Translations under genes and position numbers: made by a program
Source of the DNA: JAFDZW01 sp964404255
GTDB lineage: Bacteria > Bacteroidota > Ignavibacteria > Palsa-1295
Direction: 5' to 3'
Length of the DNA stretch: 64,000 nucleotides
NCBI GenBank assembly: GCA_964404255.1
Contig: CAYOJJ010000006.1
Location: 1 to 64,000, forward strand
Notes under the pieces: model-generated
What the model was told of the DNA's origin: nothing
Database searches by the model: none
The model's input: only the letters and a program-made list of their open reading frames with translations
Shown: positions 8,799 through 16,485 of the stretch, piece after piece
Position numbering within the stretch: position 1 is the stretch's first letter
Layout: each line of letters begins with the position of its first letter

Positions 8799-9527
8799 CT
8801 ATTTTTCTTCGATGAGGACCTGATACTCGCCTATATCGCCATTACGCGGGGCCGTGTGAAGATACATGATCTTCAACCCATAATTGCCGGGCGGAAATTG
8901 GCCGGCCCATTCGCGTACCGGTTTTTCAGTTATTCTTGTGCCGTCCTTACTTAGGTAAAAACAGAGTTCGGGGTTATCGCTCGAAAGGGTAATAGCTCCT
9001 TCGAACATGGCAGGAATGGTAAACTGCTCTTCGACAAACTGTTTCGGCTGCAATTTGCCCGTAAATTCTTTTTTAAAGAACTCGGAGAATTTTTTAGGTA
9101 ACGAAACGACTCGCTTATGATAGGTTTCGGTGTATCCTGAAGGTGCTCCGATCGGGGCAAGGGCGAGAATGCTATCGGTGAGCTCAATGATCTTTACTAA
9201 GTGCGGGGCAGGAATAGTATCTTTGTCGGTATGCATCAACAGATTGATAGTATCGTTCGATAGCTTCCAGCTATCACCTTTAAGGACGTAACTATTAATA
9301 AGGAACAGCCGCCCATCCGCAATAAAATTATATCCTTTGTCACCCTGCTCGGTCTGGACGCGTCTGACCCAGGCGCCAGGCAATTTCTGAATAGCTGCCC
9401 TTACCATTGCCGAATGCAGGCTATCGGCAAGCAAAGCAGAATCGGCCATACCCGGTTGGCCATTATCCATGTACTTAGCGCAAGAGGCTAAAAACAGAAG
9501 GGATGCAAGAGCAAATACAATCTTCAT
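8799..9527 (-). CDS. Lipocalin-like lipoprotein
   Basis: A 242-residue predicted lipoprotein: MKIVFALASLLFLASC gives a lipobox LASC with the acylated cysteine at 16. The following region (about residues 40-130) has the short lipocalin-like pattern LPGAWVRR, then YNFIADGRLFLINSY, LKGDSWKLSNDTINL and a further strand DSILALAPIG, seen in Bacteroidota lipocalin-like domains. The C-terminal half has beta-strands (AITLSSDNPELCFYLS, NYGLKIMYLHT) of no clear family. ATG 9527 is chosen because it starts the signal peptide; an upstream start would overlap the preceding gene. The likely site is the outer or inner membrane, facing the periplasm. Ligand unknown. Confidence 0.7.
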   Translation of the reverse strand: MKIVFALASLLFLASCAKYMDNGQPGMADSALLADSLHSAMVRAAIQKLPGAWVRRVQTEQGDKGYNFIADGRLFLINSYVLKGDSWKLSNDTINLLMHTDKDTIPAPHLVKIIELTDSILALAPIGAPSGYTETYHKRVVSLPKKFSEFFKKEFTGKLQPKQFVEEQFTIPAMFEGAITLSSDNPELCFYLSKDGTRITEKPVREWAGQFPPGNYGLKIMYLHTAPRNGDIGEYQVLIEEK

Positions 9528-9570
9528 ATATACAAAACTACACAGTTTTCGAGCTGCCGGTTTATGTTGC

Positions 9571-11184
9571 TTATTTCGCAAGAATGGTAAGATGTTGCGC
9601 ATAATGATGTCCGTTGTTATCAGTCCCGGAAATAGTAATAATATATAAGCCTTTTGAAGAAGGCGTCCAGAGCCAAAGGTTAGTCCCTGGTATAGAACCT
9701 ATCTTCCGGCCAAGAACATCGTAGATTTCGATGATTCCAGTTATAGATTCGGGACAAGAAATTCGATAAGCACCGGTCAAAGGGTCGAACGAGCTTGAGA
9801 CTGCAATTTCAGGATGACCATCAGGCTGGCGCGTAGAATTATATTGGCAGAGATCGCCGGATAGAGTCTCAACAGTACTATCGAAAATAGCAGCATTGAG
9901 TGTCAGAGGACTAACGCTGGAAGCGCTGAGGCTTAATTCAAAAAGAGTATAACCACTCGCAGGAACACCGATCGACCCGATAGTATAACAATTTCGCAGT
10001 TTAGGATCATATTGCAAGAGGAAGCCATCGGTATTATTATCGTCCTTGGATTTTAACGATCCCGATACGAGGATGATATTTGCTGTATCGATGGAAGCAT
10101 CGTGCGGATAATTTTCGAGTCCATCCACATTGGTAAGAACAGCATCCTGCAAGACCCCATTTCGATCGAAGCGGATAATACCAGTCTCGGTGAGCGTGTC
10201 GATCCCACCCGTTTGATTTGGGACCGGATGTTCTGCCGAACAGATAAGCGCCAGGTCTCCATTAGTAAAACCTAGTATCTTTTTCGGATCCTGGGGGTCC
10301 GGGCTGTTATAACTGGTCTGCCAAAGCACATTGCCGTCGGAATCCATTGTAGCAGCGAAGACTTTTTTAATTTTGGTAACCGAATCAGTAGTGCTGCCAG
10401 CGATAGCTAGTTCACCGTTCGTTGTTTCGGCTACCGATCGAATGTAACTGCCGAGCTCAAGTTGTATTTTTTTATACCAGAGGATAGTACCGCTATTGGA
10501 TAACTTAATGATCGTGGATCTTCCAAAGCCGTAATTAGTACCACCGACTACTATATAATTGCCGTTGCGCAACTCTACAACTCCATAAGCATCGGAGGCT
10601 AATACATCTTTAAGGGTTTCTCCCCATTGCAGGGTACCGGAACGATCGAACTTGACAATGAACGGTTGATCAACATGGCCGATCTGGGGCTGGTAGGTGC
10701 CAACAGTAAGATAGCCGCCGTCGCTGGTGGTTATTGCATCGGAAGCCCAGGAATATAAATAATGATCGGCAATTCTCGACCAAATGAAATTTCCGGTGCT
10801 ATCGAATTTAACTACTATCATATAGTAGGAAAAGTCAATACCCTTGCCGCTGCTTCCGACGCAAAAATATCCTCCGTCGGAATCGCAAAGTATTTTTGAC
10901 CATGGGAAGGCCGGGCTGATATTCAGTAGTTTTGTCCAAGCGATCGTACCATCGGCTCGCAGTCTGCACAAGAATGTAGTATAGCCACCAAATGATGAAG
11001 ACGAAGGAAGCGAGGTAGCGCCGATCATTATGATACCGCCATCCTGAGTTCTGCTGCTTGCCTGAACAGTAGAAGAATTACCGATAGATATTTTTTTGGA
11101 AAGCAACGATTGAGGCCGACCTTCACCCGAGGACAATAATAAAAGAGTCAGCACCAAAACAACTACGTATTGCGCTTGTCTCAC
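9571..11184 (-). CDS. T9SS-sorted beta-propeller-like protein
   Basis: A 537-residue secreted protein starting at GTG 11184. A signal peptide (VVVLVLTLLLLSSGEG) precedes about eight repeats of the form DGGY...VG......VVKFD..G...W, for example GGYFCVGSSGKGIDFSYY, GGYLTVGTYQPQIG and NGNYIVVGGTNYG, each blade mentioning a record of data and a target, as in delta-60/SBBP-type propellers. The C-terminus (EIYDVLGRKIGS, then KGLYIITISG and QHLTILAK) is a T9SS type A sorting domain. It is therefore expected at the cell surface. The partner is unknown. The same architecture recurs at 33443-34894. Confidence 0.82.
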   Translation of the reverse strand: MRQAQYVVVLVLTLLLLSSGEGRPQSLLSKKISIGNSSTVQASSRTQDGGIIMIGATSLPSSSSFGGYTTFLCRLRADGTIAWTKLLNISPAFPWSKILCDSDGGYFCVGSSGKGIDFSYYMIVVKFDSTGNFIWSRIADHYLYSWASDAITTSDGGYLTVGTYQPQIGHVDQPFIVKFDRSGTLQWGETLKDVLASDAYGVVELRNGNYIVVGGTNYGFGRSTIIKLSNSGTILWYKKIQLELGSYIRSVAETTNGELAIAGSTTDSVTKIKKVFAATMDSDGNVLWQTSYNSPDPQDPKKILGFTNGDLALICSAEHPVPNQTGGIDTLTETGIIRFDRNGVLQDAVLTNVDGLENYPHDASIDTANIILVSGSLKSKDDNNTDGFLLQYDPKLRNCYTIGSIGVPASGYTLFELSLSASSVSPLTLNAAIFDSTVETLSGDLCQYNSTRQPDGHPEIAVSSSFDPLTGAYRISCPESITGIIEIYDVLGRKIGSIPGTNLWLWTPSSKGLYIITISGTDNNGHHYAQHLTILAK

Positions 11185-11416
11185 TACATTCTACCAGCTC
11201 AGATCACTGCCTTCTGCGTAACTTCCTAAATTGTAAATAAAAATTCAGGGGAGAAAATACAACCCCCACGCGGCCGCATTCAGTTCTTCATTCTACTATA
11301 AAAAATTAATTAGTTGATAAGGATTTTTTGCTCAGATGTAGGAGAGCAGATGTTTCTTTAAGTTATCATAAGTGGATCTGATGAGATAGCAATAGAACTT
11401 GCTGTATATCCGAAAG

Positions 11417-12586
11417 TTACAGCCCCAGCTTGATTTTATTCATTTCGTCCAGTACCGCATCGACTTCTTCTAACGTATTGTAAAAATGCGGGGCAATGCG
11501 AGAGCCGAACGGAGGACGGTAATCTACGATAAAACGGCGACGGATCAGTTCGTCATTAATCTCTTTAGTCGAAAGTTTTCCCTGAGTGATACCATTAGGA
11601 TCGACGGTTACATGGCCGCCCCTGCGATGAGCTTCGCGCGGAGTGTTTGCCTTAAAACCATATTCATCGCATTTATCGAAAATGCGCTGCGTCAGCGTAA
11701 GCGATTTTTTCCGGATCGCTTCAATGCCAATCTCGCCCATCATCGTGAGCGCCGGTACAGCAGTGGAAAGACAGGGTACCTGAATGCTCGAGGTAAGAAA
11801 GCGATGCATACCAGTAGCAAAATTCACATCGGGCATAGTAAACTCAAACGGATCTTTATCGCCAAGCCAGCCGCGAATAGCTGGTTGAAAACGCTCCTGA
11901 TGGTCGGGACGAACATACATAAAGGCTGCGCCAGGGCCTCCGCATAACCATTTTAAAACTCCCGAGGCAAGAATATCGACATTCAACACTTTTACATCGA
12001 TCGGTACCACTCCGGCGGCCTGGTAAGAATCGACCATCACGAGGGCTCCTTTCGAATGAGCATGATCGATAATAGTTTTGATATCCTGCAAGGCGCCGCT
12101 GCGGAAATAGACATGGCTGAGCGGGACGATCAGTGTTTCTTCGTCGATCGCATCGCAGATCTTTTGGGCATCGACGGTAATGCCATCGTCGCTTTTTACC
12201 AGCTCGATCTTTGCGCCGTATTTAGTCCAGCCGTGCCAGAAATAGGAGATCGTTGAAAAGTGCAGATCGGTAAACACTACTTTATTTCGTTTGCCGGTAA
12301 AATCGAGGCAACTGGCAATTAACGCATGGCCGATAGTAAGATTATGAATGAGTGTTACATCTTTTGCTTCGGCGCCGATGATCTTTCCGAAGAGCCCGCT
12401 GACGGTATCGACAAAGGGAAACCACTCATGCCAGGCTTCGACGCCTTCGGTCTGCCATTGGTGGGTGTACTTCATCAGCTCGCTTTCTACCTGTTTGGGC
12501 ATCGCTCCGAGCGAGTTGGAGATCATATAACAGGAAGTGGAAAGGATAGGGAAGTGCGGTCTATACTTTGCGGCTAATTCGTCCAT
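11417..12586 (-). CDS. Kynureninase-like class V aminotransferase
   Basis: A 389-residue PLP enzyme of the class V fold. The order of motifs is NSLGAMPKQV near the N-terminus, a phosphate-binding NLTIGHALIASCLDF, the central VMVDSYQAAGVVPID with the PLP aspartate, and the Schiff-base lysine in SGVLKWLCGGPGAAFMYV, followed by GWLGDKDPF. The lysine context and the GGPG motif match kynureninase (KynU), which cleaves kynurenine to anthranilate and alanine. No other tryptophan-degradation gene is in the window, so a different substrate among related class V enzymes remains possible. It lies alone, separated from the upstream cassette by two terminators. Confidence 0.75.
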   Translation of the reverse strand: MDELAAKYRPHFPILSTSCYMISNSLGAMPKQVESELMKYTHQWQTEGVEAWHEWFPFVDTVSGLFGKIIGAEAKDVTLIHNLTIGHALIASCLDFTGKRNKVVFTDLHFSTISYFWHGWTKYGAKIELVKSDDGITVDAQKICDAIDEETLIVPLSHVYFRSGALQDIKTIIDHAHSKGALVMVDSYQAAGVVPIDVKVLNVDILASGVLKWLCGGPGAAFMYVRPDHQERFQPAIRGWLGDKDPFEFTMPDVNFATGMHRFLTSSIQVPCLSTAVPALTMMGEIGIEAIRKKSLTLTQRIFDKCDEYGFKANTPREAHRRGGHVTVDPNGITQGKLSTKEINDELIRRRFIVDYRPPFGSRIAPHFYNTLEEVDAVLDEMNKIKLGL

Positions 12587-12639
12587 GGTGTAGTGGTCAG
12601 AAACCGCAAAATTACGACAGAAACCGCTGTAAAATAAAA

Positions 12640-12668
12640 GAAGGCATGATCCACCCCATCATGCCTTC
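12640..12668 (-). terminator. Intrinsic terminator after the sulfur cassette (distal hairpin)
   Basis: Perfect 11-bp stem GAAGGCATGAT / ATCATGCCTTC with a 7-nt loop; on the minus strand it is followed by TTTTATTTT. It is the second of two hairpins after the DUF6132 gene. Confidence 0.85.
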
Positions 12669-12676
12669 GGCAAGAA

Positions 12677-12701
12677 AAGCGTCTAACGCCATCAGACGCT
12701 T
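12677..12701 (-). terminator. Intrinsic terminator after the sulfur cassette (proximal hairpin)
   Basis: AAGCGTCT pairs with AGACGCTT around a 9-nt loop, and the minus strand then reads TTTCTTG. It begins only 4 bp after the DUF6132 stop; together with the next hairpin it forms a tandem terminator insulating the kynureninase-like gene. Confidence 0.7.
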
Positions 12702-12705
12702 CTAT

Positions 12706-12900
12706 CTATGCTTCTTGCTTTTTTGTCGGTGTAAAAATGCCACCGATAAAATATCCGAGTATTGCCCCGTAGATCGTCATGAACGGTGCGTCAGAGGACA
12801 TCGCACAGGCCCCGGAAGCACAGCCTACATATCGGTAATAAGCCCAGCCTCCCAAGGCACCTATCGGTATCATTGCCCACCGTAATATTTTGCGTGTCAT
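12706..12900 (-). CDS. Small membrane protein, DUF6132 family
   Basis: A 64-residue protein with two predicted membrane segments (WAMIPIGALGGWAYYRYVG and MTIYGAILGYFIGGIF) separated by a short loop that contains the cysteines of VGCASGACAMSS. This CASGxC loop is the hallmark of DUF6132 proteins, small inner-membrane proteins often encoded with rhodaneses and sulfur enzymes. It is the last gene of the sulfane-sulfur cassette, 30 bp after the DUF2892 gene. The cysteine pair might bind a metal or carry sulfane sulfur; that is inference. Confidence 0.75.
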   Translation of the reverse strand: MTRKILRWAMIPIGALGGWAYYRYVGCASGACAMSSDAPFMTIYGAILGYFIGGIFTPTKKQEA

Positions 12901-12930
12901 TATGTGAGTAGTAAAAAATAGAAGAAATAA

Positions 12931-13143
12931 TTATTGTGTTTTTTTCTGAGAAAGCGTACCGGTATTGAAGATCCTGTAGATCGGACAGAAGCTCATCGTA
13001 GAAGTAGCAAGAAATACTATCCCAACGACGAGGAGTATGACTCCCAAAGCGCCAGTCACTTGTCCGCTGAAATAGAGAAAGAAAAACAGGACTGCAATAA
13101 TGACGCGTATCACGCGATCTATGGTGCTCATATTCTTTTTCAT
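12931..13143 (-). CDS. Small membrane protein, DUF2892 (YgaP-like) family
   Basis: A 70-residue inner-membrane protein matching DUF2892: MSTIDRVIRVIIAVLFFF starts the first helix, a second helix ALGVILLVVGIVFLATS follows, and the conserved FCPIYRIFN motif ends the domain. DUF2892 is the membrane part of YgaP, where it is fused to a rhodanese; here the rhodanese is encoded separately just upstream, so the pair may act together in moving or sensing sulfane sulfur or thiocyanate (inference). GGAG lies 5 nt before the ATG. Confidence 0.85.
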   Translation of the reverse strand: MKKNMSTIDRVIRVIIAVLFFFLYFSGQVTGALGVILLVVGIVFLATSTMSFCPIYRIFNTGTLSQKKTQ

Positions 13144-13153
13144 TGGTTCTCCT

Positions 13154-13576
13154 TTATTTACGTGAGTGTTCTACCGGCAAATGGGCATTGTTCCAGGCGA
13201 TGATACCGCCGCTCATATTTAGCACCGTATAACCGTTGCTGGTAAGAATGCCGGAAGCGGTGGCACTTCTTCTGCCGCTATGGCAATAAGCCACGATCGT
13301 TTTTCCCTTATCGGAAGCGAGTTCGTTGATCCTCGATTCAAGCTCCTGCACGGGGATCAGTTTGGCATGAGGAAGGTGGCCGGATTCACCGGTATATTCC
13401 TCTGCAGTACGGACATCGAGAATGACGATAGAAGTGTCGTACTGCCGCAGCGAATCTATCGTCTGTACCGATACGGTTTTGAATTTCTGTGCCGACCCAT
13501 TAGAGCAGGCCATCATGACGGTCGTTGCGGCAAGTAGCAGTACCGCAACAACCGGTCTTAGTGATATACGTTTCAT
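13154..13576 (-). CDS. Rhodanese-domain lipoprotein
   Basis: A 140-residue single-domain sulfurtransferase. The N-terminus MKRISLRPVVAVLLLAATTV leads to a lipobox MMAC, so it is likely anchored in the periplasm. The rhodanese fold shows ILDVRTAEEYTGESGHLPHA and the active-site loop CHSGRRSATA with catalytic Cys98, and ends in GGIIAWNNAHLPVE. It transfers sulfane sulfur from a donor to a thiophilic acceptor. ATG 13576 is chosen over an upstream start because GGGAG lies 8 nt before it and because it overlaps the stop of the persulfide dioxygenase gene as ATGA, implying translational coupling. Confidence 0.88.
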   Translation of the reverse strand: MKRISLRPVVAVLLLAATTVMMACSNGSAQKFKTVSVQTIDSLRQYDTSIVILDVRTAEEYTGESGHLPHAKLIPVQELESRINELASDKGKTIVAYCHSGRRSATASGILTSNGYTVLNMSGGIIAWNNAHLPVEHSRK

Positions 13577-14685
13577 AATGCTTTCTCCCGTTTCAACGAG
13601 CGTTTGACCGGGTACCCATCGCGCATCCATCCAAGTGTTCCTCCTACAAGATTATACACGGTTTTGCAGCCGTGGGTTGAGAGGTAATGGGCAGCTTCGA
13701 TCGATCGGCCCCCGGTTTGACAAACAACCACCACCGGTTTCTGCTTTAACGATTCGATGGATTGCTTTCCATAGAGCAGATCGCCGACCGGTACATTTAC
13801 CACTCCTTCGATCGCTCCGAAAGCGAGCAACTCCATTGGCTGGCGAACATCGAGGATCACGAGGTCTTTTGTTGCCGGGATCATTCGCTTCAACTCGGCG
13901 GCGGTTATATTACTGAAGCTTTCGTGATCGGTGCTCACGCGCTGAGCGCCGCATTGCAGGACGACGGCTCCTCCTTCGGAATCGGCCATCGGCGGGAAGA
14001 AGTCTTTCACGAACTCGATATACTCGGCCTTGGTACGTGGTGCAAGAAAAGGGTTGTTCTGCTTTTCTGCTTCAAGCGTTGTCGAATCGTGTCCTTCGTA
14101 ATCGTGACCGGGATGAATGATCGTCTCGGCCGGCAATTTCATAATGACATTGAAGAGCGTATCGTATTGCTCTGCCGTGTTGCCGCTCGGAAGATCACTG
14201 CGGCCAGCCTGGCCGATAAGTAATAGATCACCGGTAAATAAGTGTCCATCGCCATATAAGCAGATATGATCGTTGGTGTGACCCGGGGAATAGATCACAG
14301 CGAGCGTCGAATTGCCGAAGGCAATAGTATCGGTATCGGTTACATAGCGATCGACACTTACTTTTACATTCTCTCTTAAAATATCGCCGATGCCGAAGGC
14401 ATCGCCGAGATCGACAACTTTATATTTTTCTTTTGCAGTAGCATGCATGATAACCGGTGCACCGGTGTGTTCATGGAGCAACTTTGCGCCGGAGACGTGA
14501 TCGGCATGGGTATGAGTATCGATGATCGTGCTCAGCGTCACCTGCAAAGCAGAAATCTCGGCCAGGATCCGCTCGACATCTTCGCGGTTAGGATCGATAA
14601 TAGCGGCCGCTTTTGTCGGCTCGTCAATAAGCAGGTAGGTAAGGGTACCGGTACCGTCAGTAGAATGAATTGGTTTTATCAGCAT
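13573..14685 (-). CDS. Persulfide dioxygenase-rhodanese fusion (MBL fold)
   Basis: A 370-residue fusion. Residues 1-240 form an ETHE1-type metallo-beta-lactamase domain: metal motif THTHADH at 57-63 (H58, H60, D62, H63), GHTNDHICLY, GDLLLIGQAGRSD and HPGHDYEGH. These enzymes oxidise glutathione or coenzyme A persulfide to sulfite with Fe(II). Residues 260-370 form a rhodanese with DVRQPMELLAFGAIEG and active-site CQTGGRSIEA (Cys322). The order resembles CstB/PRF proteins, but with a single rhodanese. It leads the sulfane-sulfur cassette and overlaps the rhodanese lipoprotein by 4 nt. Role: detoxifying or using sulfide-derived persulfides in the cytoplasm. Confidence 0.88.
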   Translation of the reverse strand: MLIKPIHSTDGTGTLTYLLIDEPTKAAAIIDPNREDVERILAEISALQVTLSTIIDTHTHADHVSGAKLLHEHTGAPVIMHATAKEKYKVVDLGDAFGIGDILRENVKVSVDRYVTDTDTIAFGNSTLAVIYSPGHTNDHICLYGDGHLFTGDLLLIGQAGRSDLPSGNTAEQYDTLFNVIMKLPAETIIHPGHDYEGHDSTTLEAEKQNNPFLAPRTKAEYIEFVKDFFPPMADSEGGAVVLQCGAQRVSTDHESFSNITAAELKRMIPATKDLVILDVRQPMELLAFGAIEGVVNVPVGDLLYGKQSIESLKQKPVVVVCQTGGRSIEAAHYLSTHGCKTVYNLVGGTLGWMRDGYPVKRSLKREKAL

Positions 14686-14754
14686 AGCATCCTTTCAGAT
14701 TGTTAACTGAGGATAGGATGCAGCGAAAAGGCAAAGGATTCTAAAGAAGGGGCA

Positions 14755-14997
14755 TTATTCTTCTTTTTTTTGGATCAGTTGCATTGTTTCGTCGATAAGA
14801 GAATCGGTATCGGCAGGTATTTCAATAGGATAGGATCGGTAGCAATCGATCGTATGCTCGAGCGATTCTACATATTTTTTACAGTCTGCACAGGCCTCGA
14901 TATGAGCACGGATAGCAATACAGCGTTCGGAATTGCGGGTAATATCCATTCCCTCGCCGAGGTAGCGGCGTACCATGGCGCAATCGATCGGCGTCAT
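14755..14997 (-). CDS. Zinc-finger anti-sigma factor (putative)
   Basis: An 80-residue protein with the zf-HC2 pattern H-x3-C-x2-C in IRAHIEACADCKKYVESL, the ZAS fold that binds zinc and holds ECF sigma factors. There is no membrane segment, so this would be a soluble, possibly redox-responsive anti-sigma factor; the C-terminus (SLIDETMQLIQKK) is a free helix. Its ATG overlaps the stop of the sigma factor gene as ATGA, the usual arrangement of sigma and cognate anti-sigma factor. The cassette of sulfur genes follows 69 bp downstream and may be its target (inference). Confidence 0.72.
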   Translation of the reverse strand: MTPIDCAMVRRYLGEGMDITRNSERCIAIRAHIEACADCKKYVESLEHTIDCYRSYPIEIPADTDSLIDETMQLIQKKEE

Positions 14998-15578
14998 ACC
15001 TTGCCCTCCAAATATGGTTGTAATTGACGACGTAAAAACTCACGAGCTCTGAATAGGCGCGATTTAACGGCAGCAACAGTAATATCTAACGCTGCCGCTA
15101 CTTCCGATGCCGGAAGATCTTCCAGATCTCTCATGACAAATACGATGCGATATTCGAGAGGAAGTTTCAGAATTGCTTTATCGAGGACTTCTTTCAATTC
15201 GCTATTAAGGGTAAAGGTTATCGGTGTCTGCTGCGAAGAAACTTCCGGAAGTTCTGCCGGTATTTCTTCAAGCGAGAGGTCCTTGCGCTCGCTTGCAAGC
15301 GAACGCCGCTTCATCAGGCAATTATTCGTGACGATCGAATACAGCCACGTAGAAAATTTCGAGCGTCCATCGAAGCTGTCGAGCTTGCGATACACGTTTA
15401 TTAAGGTATTCTGAAGCGTATCGGCTGCCATTTCCGGATTGCGGCAGACATTATACGCAAAGCGGTATACCGTGTCCTGATACCGACGGATGAGATCGCG
15501 AAAAGCTTTTTCATCACCGGCCTTTGCCTGAGCGATCAGTTCAAGTTCATTTACCGAGGGAAGTGCTGCAGTACTCAC
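14994..15578 (-). CDS. ECF-type RNA polymerase sigma factor
   Basis: A 194-residue sigma-70 of the extracytoplasmic-function type, starting at GTG 15578. Region 2 is visible as FRDLIRRYQDTVYRFAYNVC, then AADTLQNTLINVYRKLDSF and STWLYSIVTNNCLMKRR; region 4 as LPLEYRIVFVMRDLEDLPAS followed by the helix-turn-helix AAALDITVAAVKSRLFRARE. It directs polymerase to a small regulon, which the sequence does not identify. It is coupled to the zinc-finger anti-sigma gene by a 4-nt overlap and follows the MGMT gene by only 3 bp, so all may share a transcript. Confidence 0.95.
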   Translation of the reverse strand: MSTAALPSVNELELIAQAKAGDEKAFRDLIRRYQDTVYRFAYNVCRNPEMAADTLQNTLINVYRKLDSFDGRSKFSTWLYSIVTNNCLMKRRSLASERKDLSLEEIPAELPEVSSQQTPITFTLNSELKEVLDKAILKLPLEYRIVFVMRDLEDLPASEVAAALDITVAAVKSRLFRAREFLRRQLQPYLEGKV

Positions 15579-15581
15579 GTA

Positions 15582-16040
15582 TTAAAATAACAACATTCCT
15601 TCTGTTTTACTTTCATGGCGTAAGAGCCATTCCTTGCGCCAAAGGCCTCCGGCGTAGCCTGTTAATGAACCATCCGAACCGATAATGCGGTGGCAAGGGA
15701 CGACAATAGCAATAGGGTTCTTCCCATTGGCAGCGGCAACAGCGCGAATAGCTTTCTCATCACCAAGAGTACGTGATAGATTGAGATAAGAAGAGGTAGC
15801 TCCGAACGGCACAGTTAATAATTCCTGCCAGACTCGTTTCTGAAAATCGGTCCCCTGTAGATCCAGCGGGAAATCGAAGGTTTTTCTTGTGCCAGTAAAA
15901 TATTCGTTTAGTTGTGTTGCGGCTTGCTTCTCAAGCTCTGTTGAAGTATCGAAAGTTGTCTCTTCAGTAAAAATAATAGCTGTAATCCCTCTTTCTGAAG
16001 AAGTAATAAGCAGTTGTCCAAGTGGTGTTGAAAGTATCAT
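15582..16040 (-). CDS. ogt: Methylated-DNA-protein-cysteine methyltransferase
   Basis: A 152-residue suicide alkyltransferase that moves methyl groups from O6-methylguanine in DNA to its own cysteine. The core is intact: FQKRVWQELLTVPFGATSSY (helix-turn-helix region), AANGKNPIAIVVPCHRIIGS with acceptor Cys116 in PCHR, and GYAGGLWRKEWLLRHE. The Ogt-type N-terminal domain (STPLGQLLITSSERGI) is present, without an Ada regulatory part. ATG 16040 is chosen over a TTG 15 nt upstream. It stands 3 bp before the ECF sigma gene, on the same strand. Confidence 0.93.
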   Translation of the reverse strand: MILSTPLGQLLITSSERGITAIIFTEETTFDTSTELEKQAATQLNEYFTGTRKTFDFPLDLQGTDFQKRVWQELLTVPFGATSSYLNLSRTLGDEKAIRAVAAANGKNPIAIVVPCHRIIGSDGSLTGYAGGLWRKEWLLRHESKTEGMLLF

Positions 16041-16069
16041 GATAATTAGTAACAAACTAGTGTGGTTAA

Positions 16070-16471
16070 CTATTGCCTTCGTATTCGCTTATTATTTAAT
16101 TCATAGTGGATGTCTAATGTCCACCAAACTTTAACCGGCTGACCGAATACCCCGATGGCAGGAGTAAATCGTAATTTTTTAAGGGCATTTACTGCCGAAG
16201 GAATAAAAATAGAATCGGTAGCACGATCAATTTGCATCTTGGTGATCCCGCCGGAAGTATCTATAAGAATATCGGTTACTACGCTTCCTTCAAGATTCTT
16301 TTTTAGTGCCGCCTCGGGATACACTACCAGATCGTAAATATCTTGTAACGGCTGCGGTTCTCTGTAAATATCGATAAATTCTTCTCTCGTTGTCGAATCG
16401 GGCTGTAAGATTTGGCAATATCCTGAGGCCGATACCAATAGTCCTGCAAGAATAATACTAAATGCTTTCAT
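16070..16471 (-). CDS. TonB C-terminal-domain protein
   Basis: A 133-residue exported protein. A signal peptide (MKAFSIILAGLLVSASGYCQ) is followed by a TonB C-terminal-type domain: YPEAALKKNLEGSVVTDILI, then ALKKLRFTPAIGVFGQPVKVWW. In Bacteroidota such short proteins carry the TonB box-binding fold without the membrane anchor and proline-rich spacer, so the role in energy transduction is uncertain. It lies 15 bp after the large DUF4175 gene, same direction, and 29 bp before the MGMT gene. Confidence 0.82.
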   Translation of the reverse strand: MKAFSIILAGLLVSASGYCQILQPDSTTREEFIDIYREPQPLQDIYDLVVYPEAALKKNLEGSVVTDILIDTSGGITKMQIDRATDSIFIPSAVNALKKLRFTPAIGVFGQPVKVWWTLDIHYELNNKRIRRQ

Positions 16472-16485
16472 GCTGCAAAGATAAA

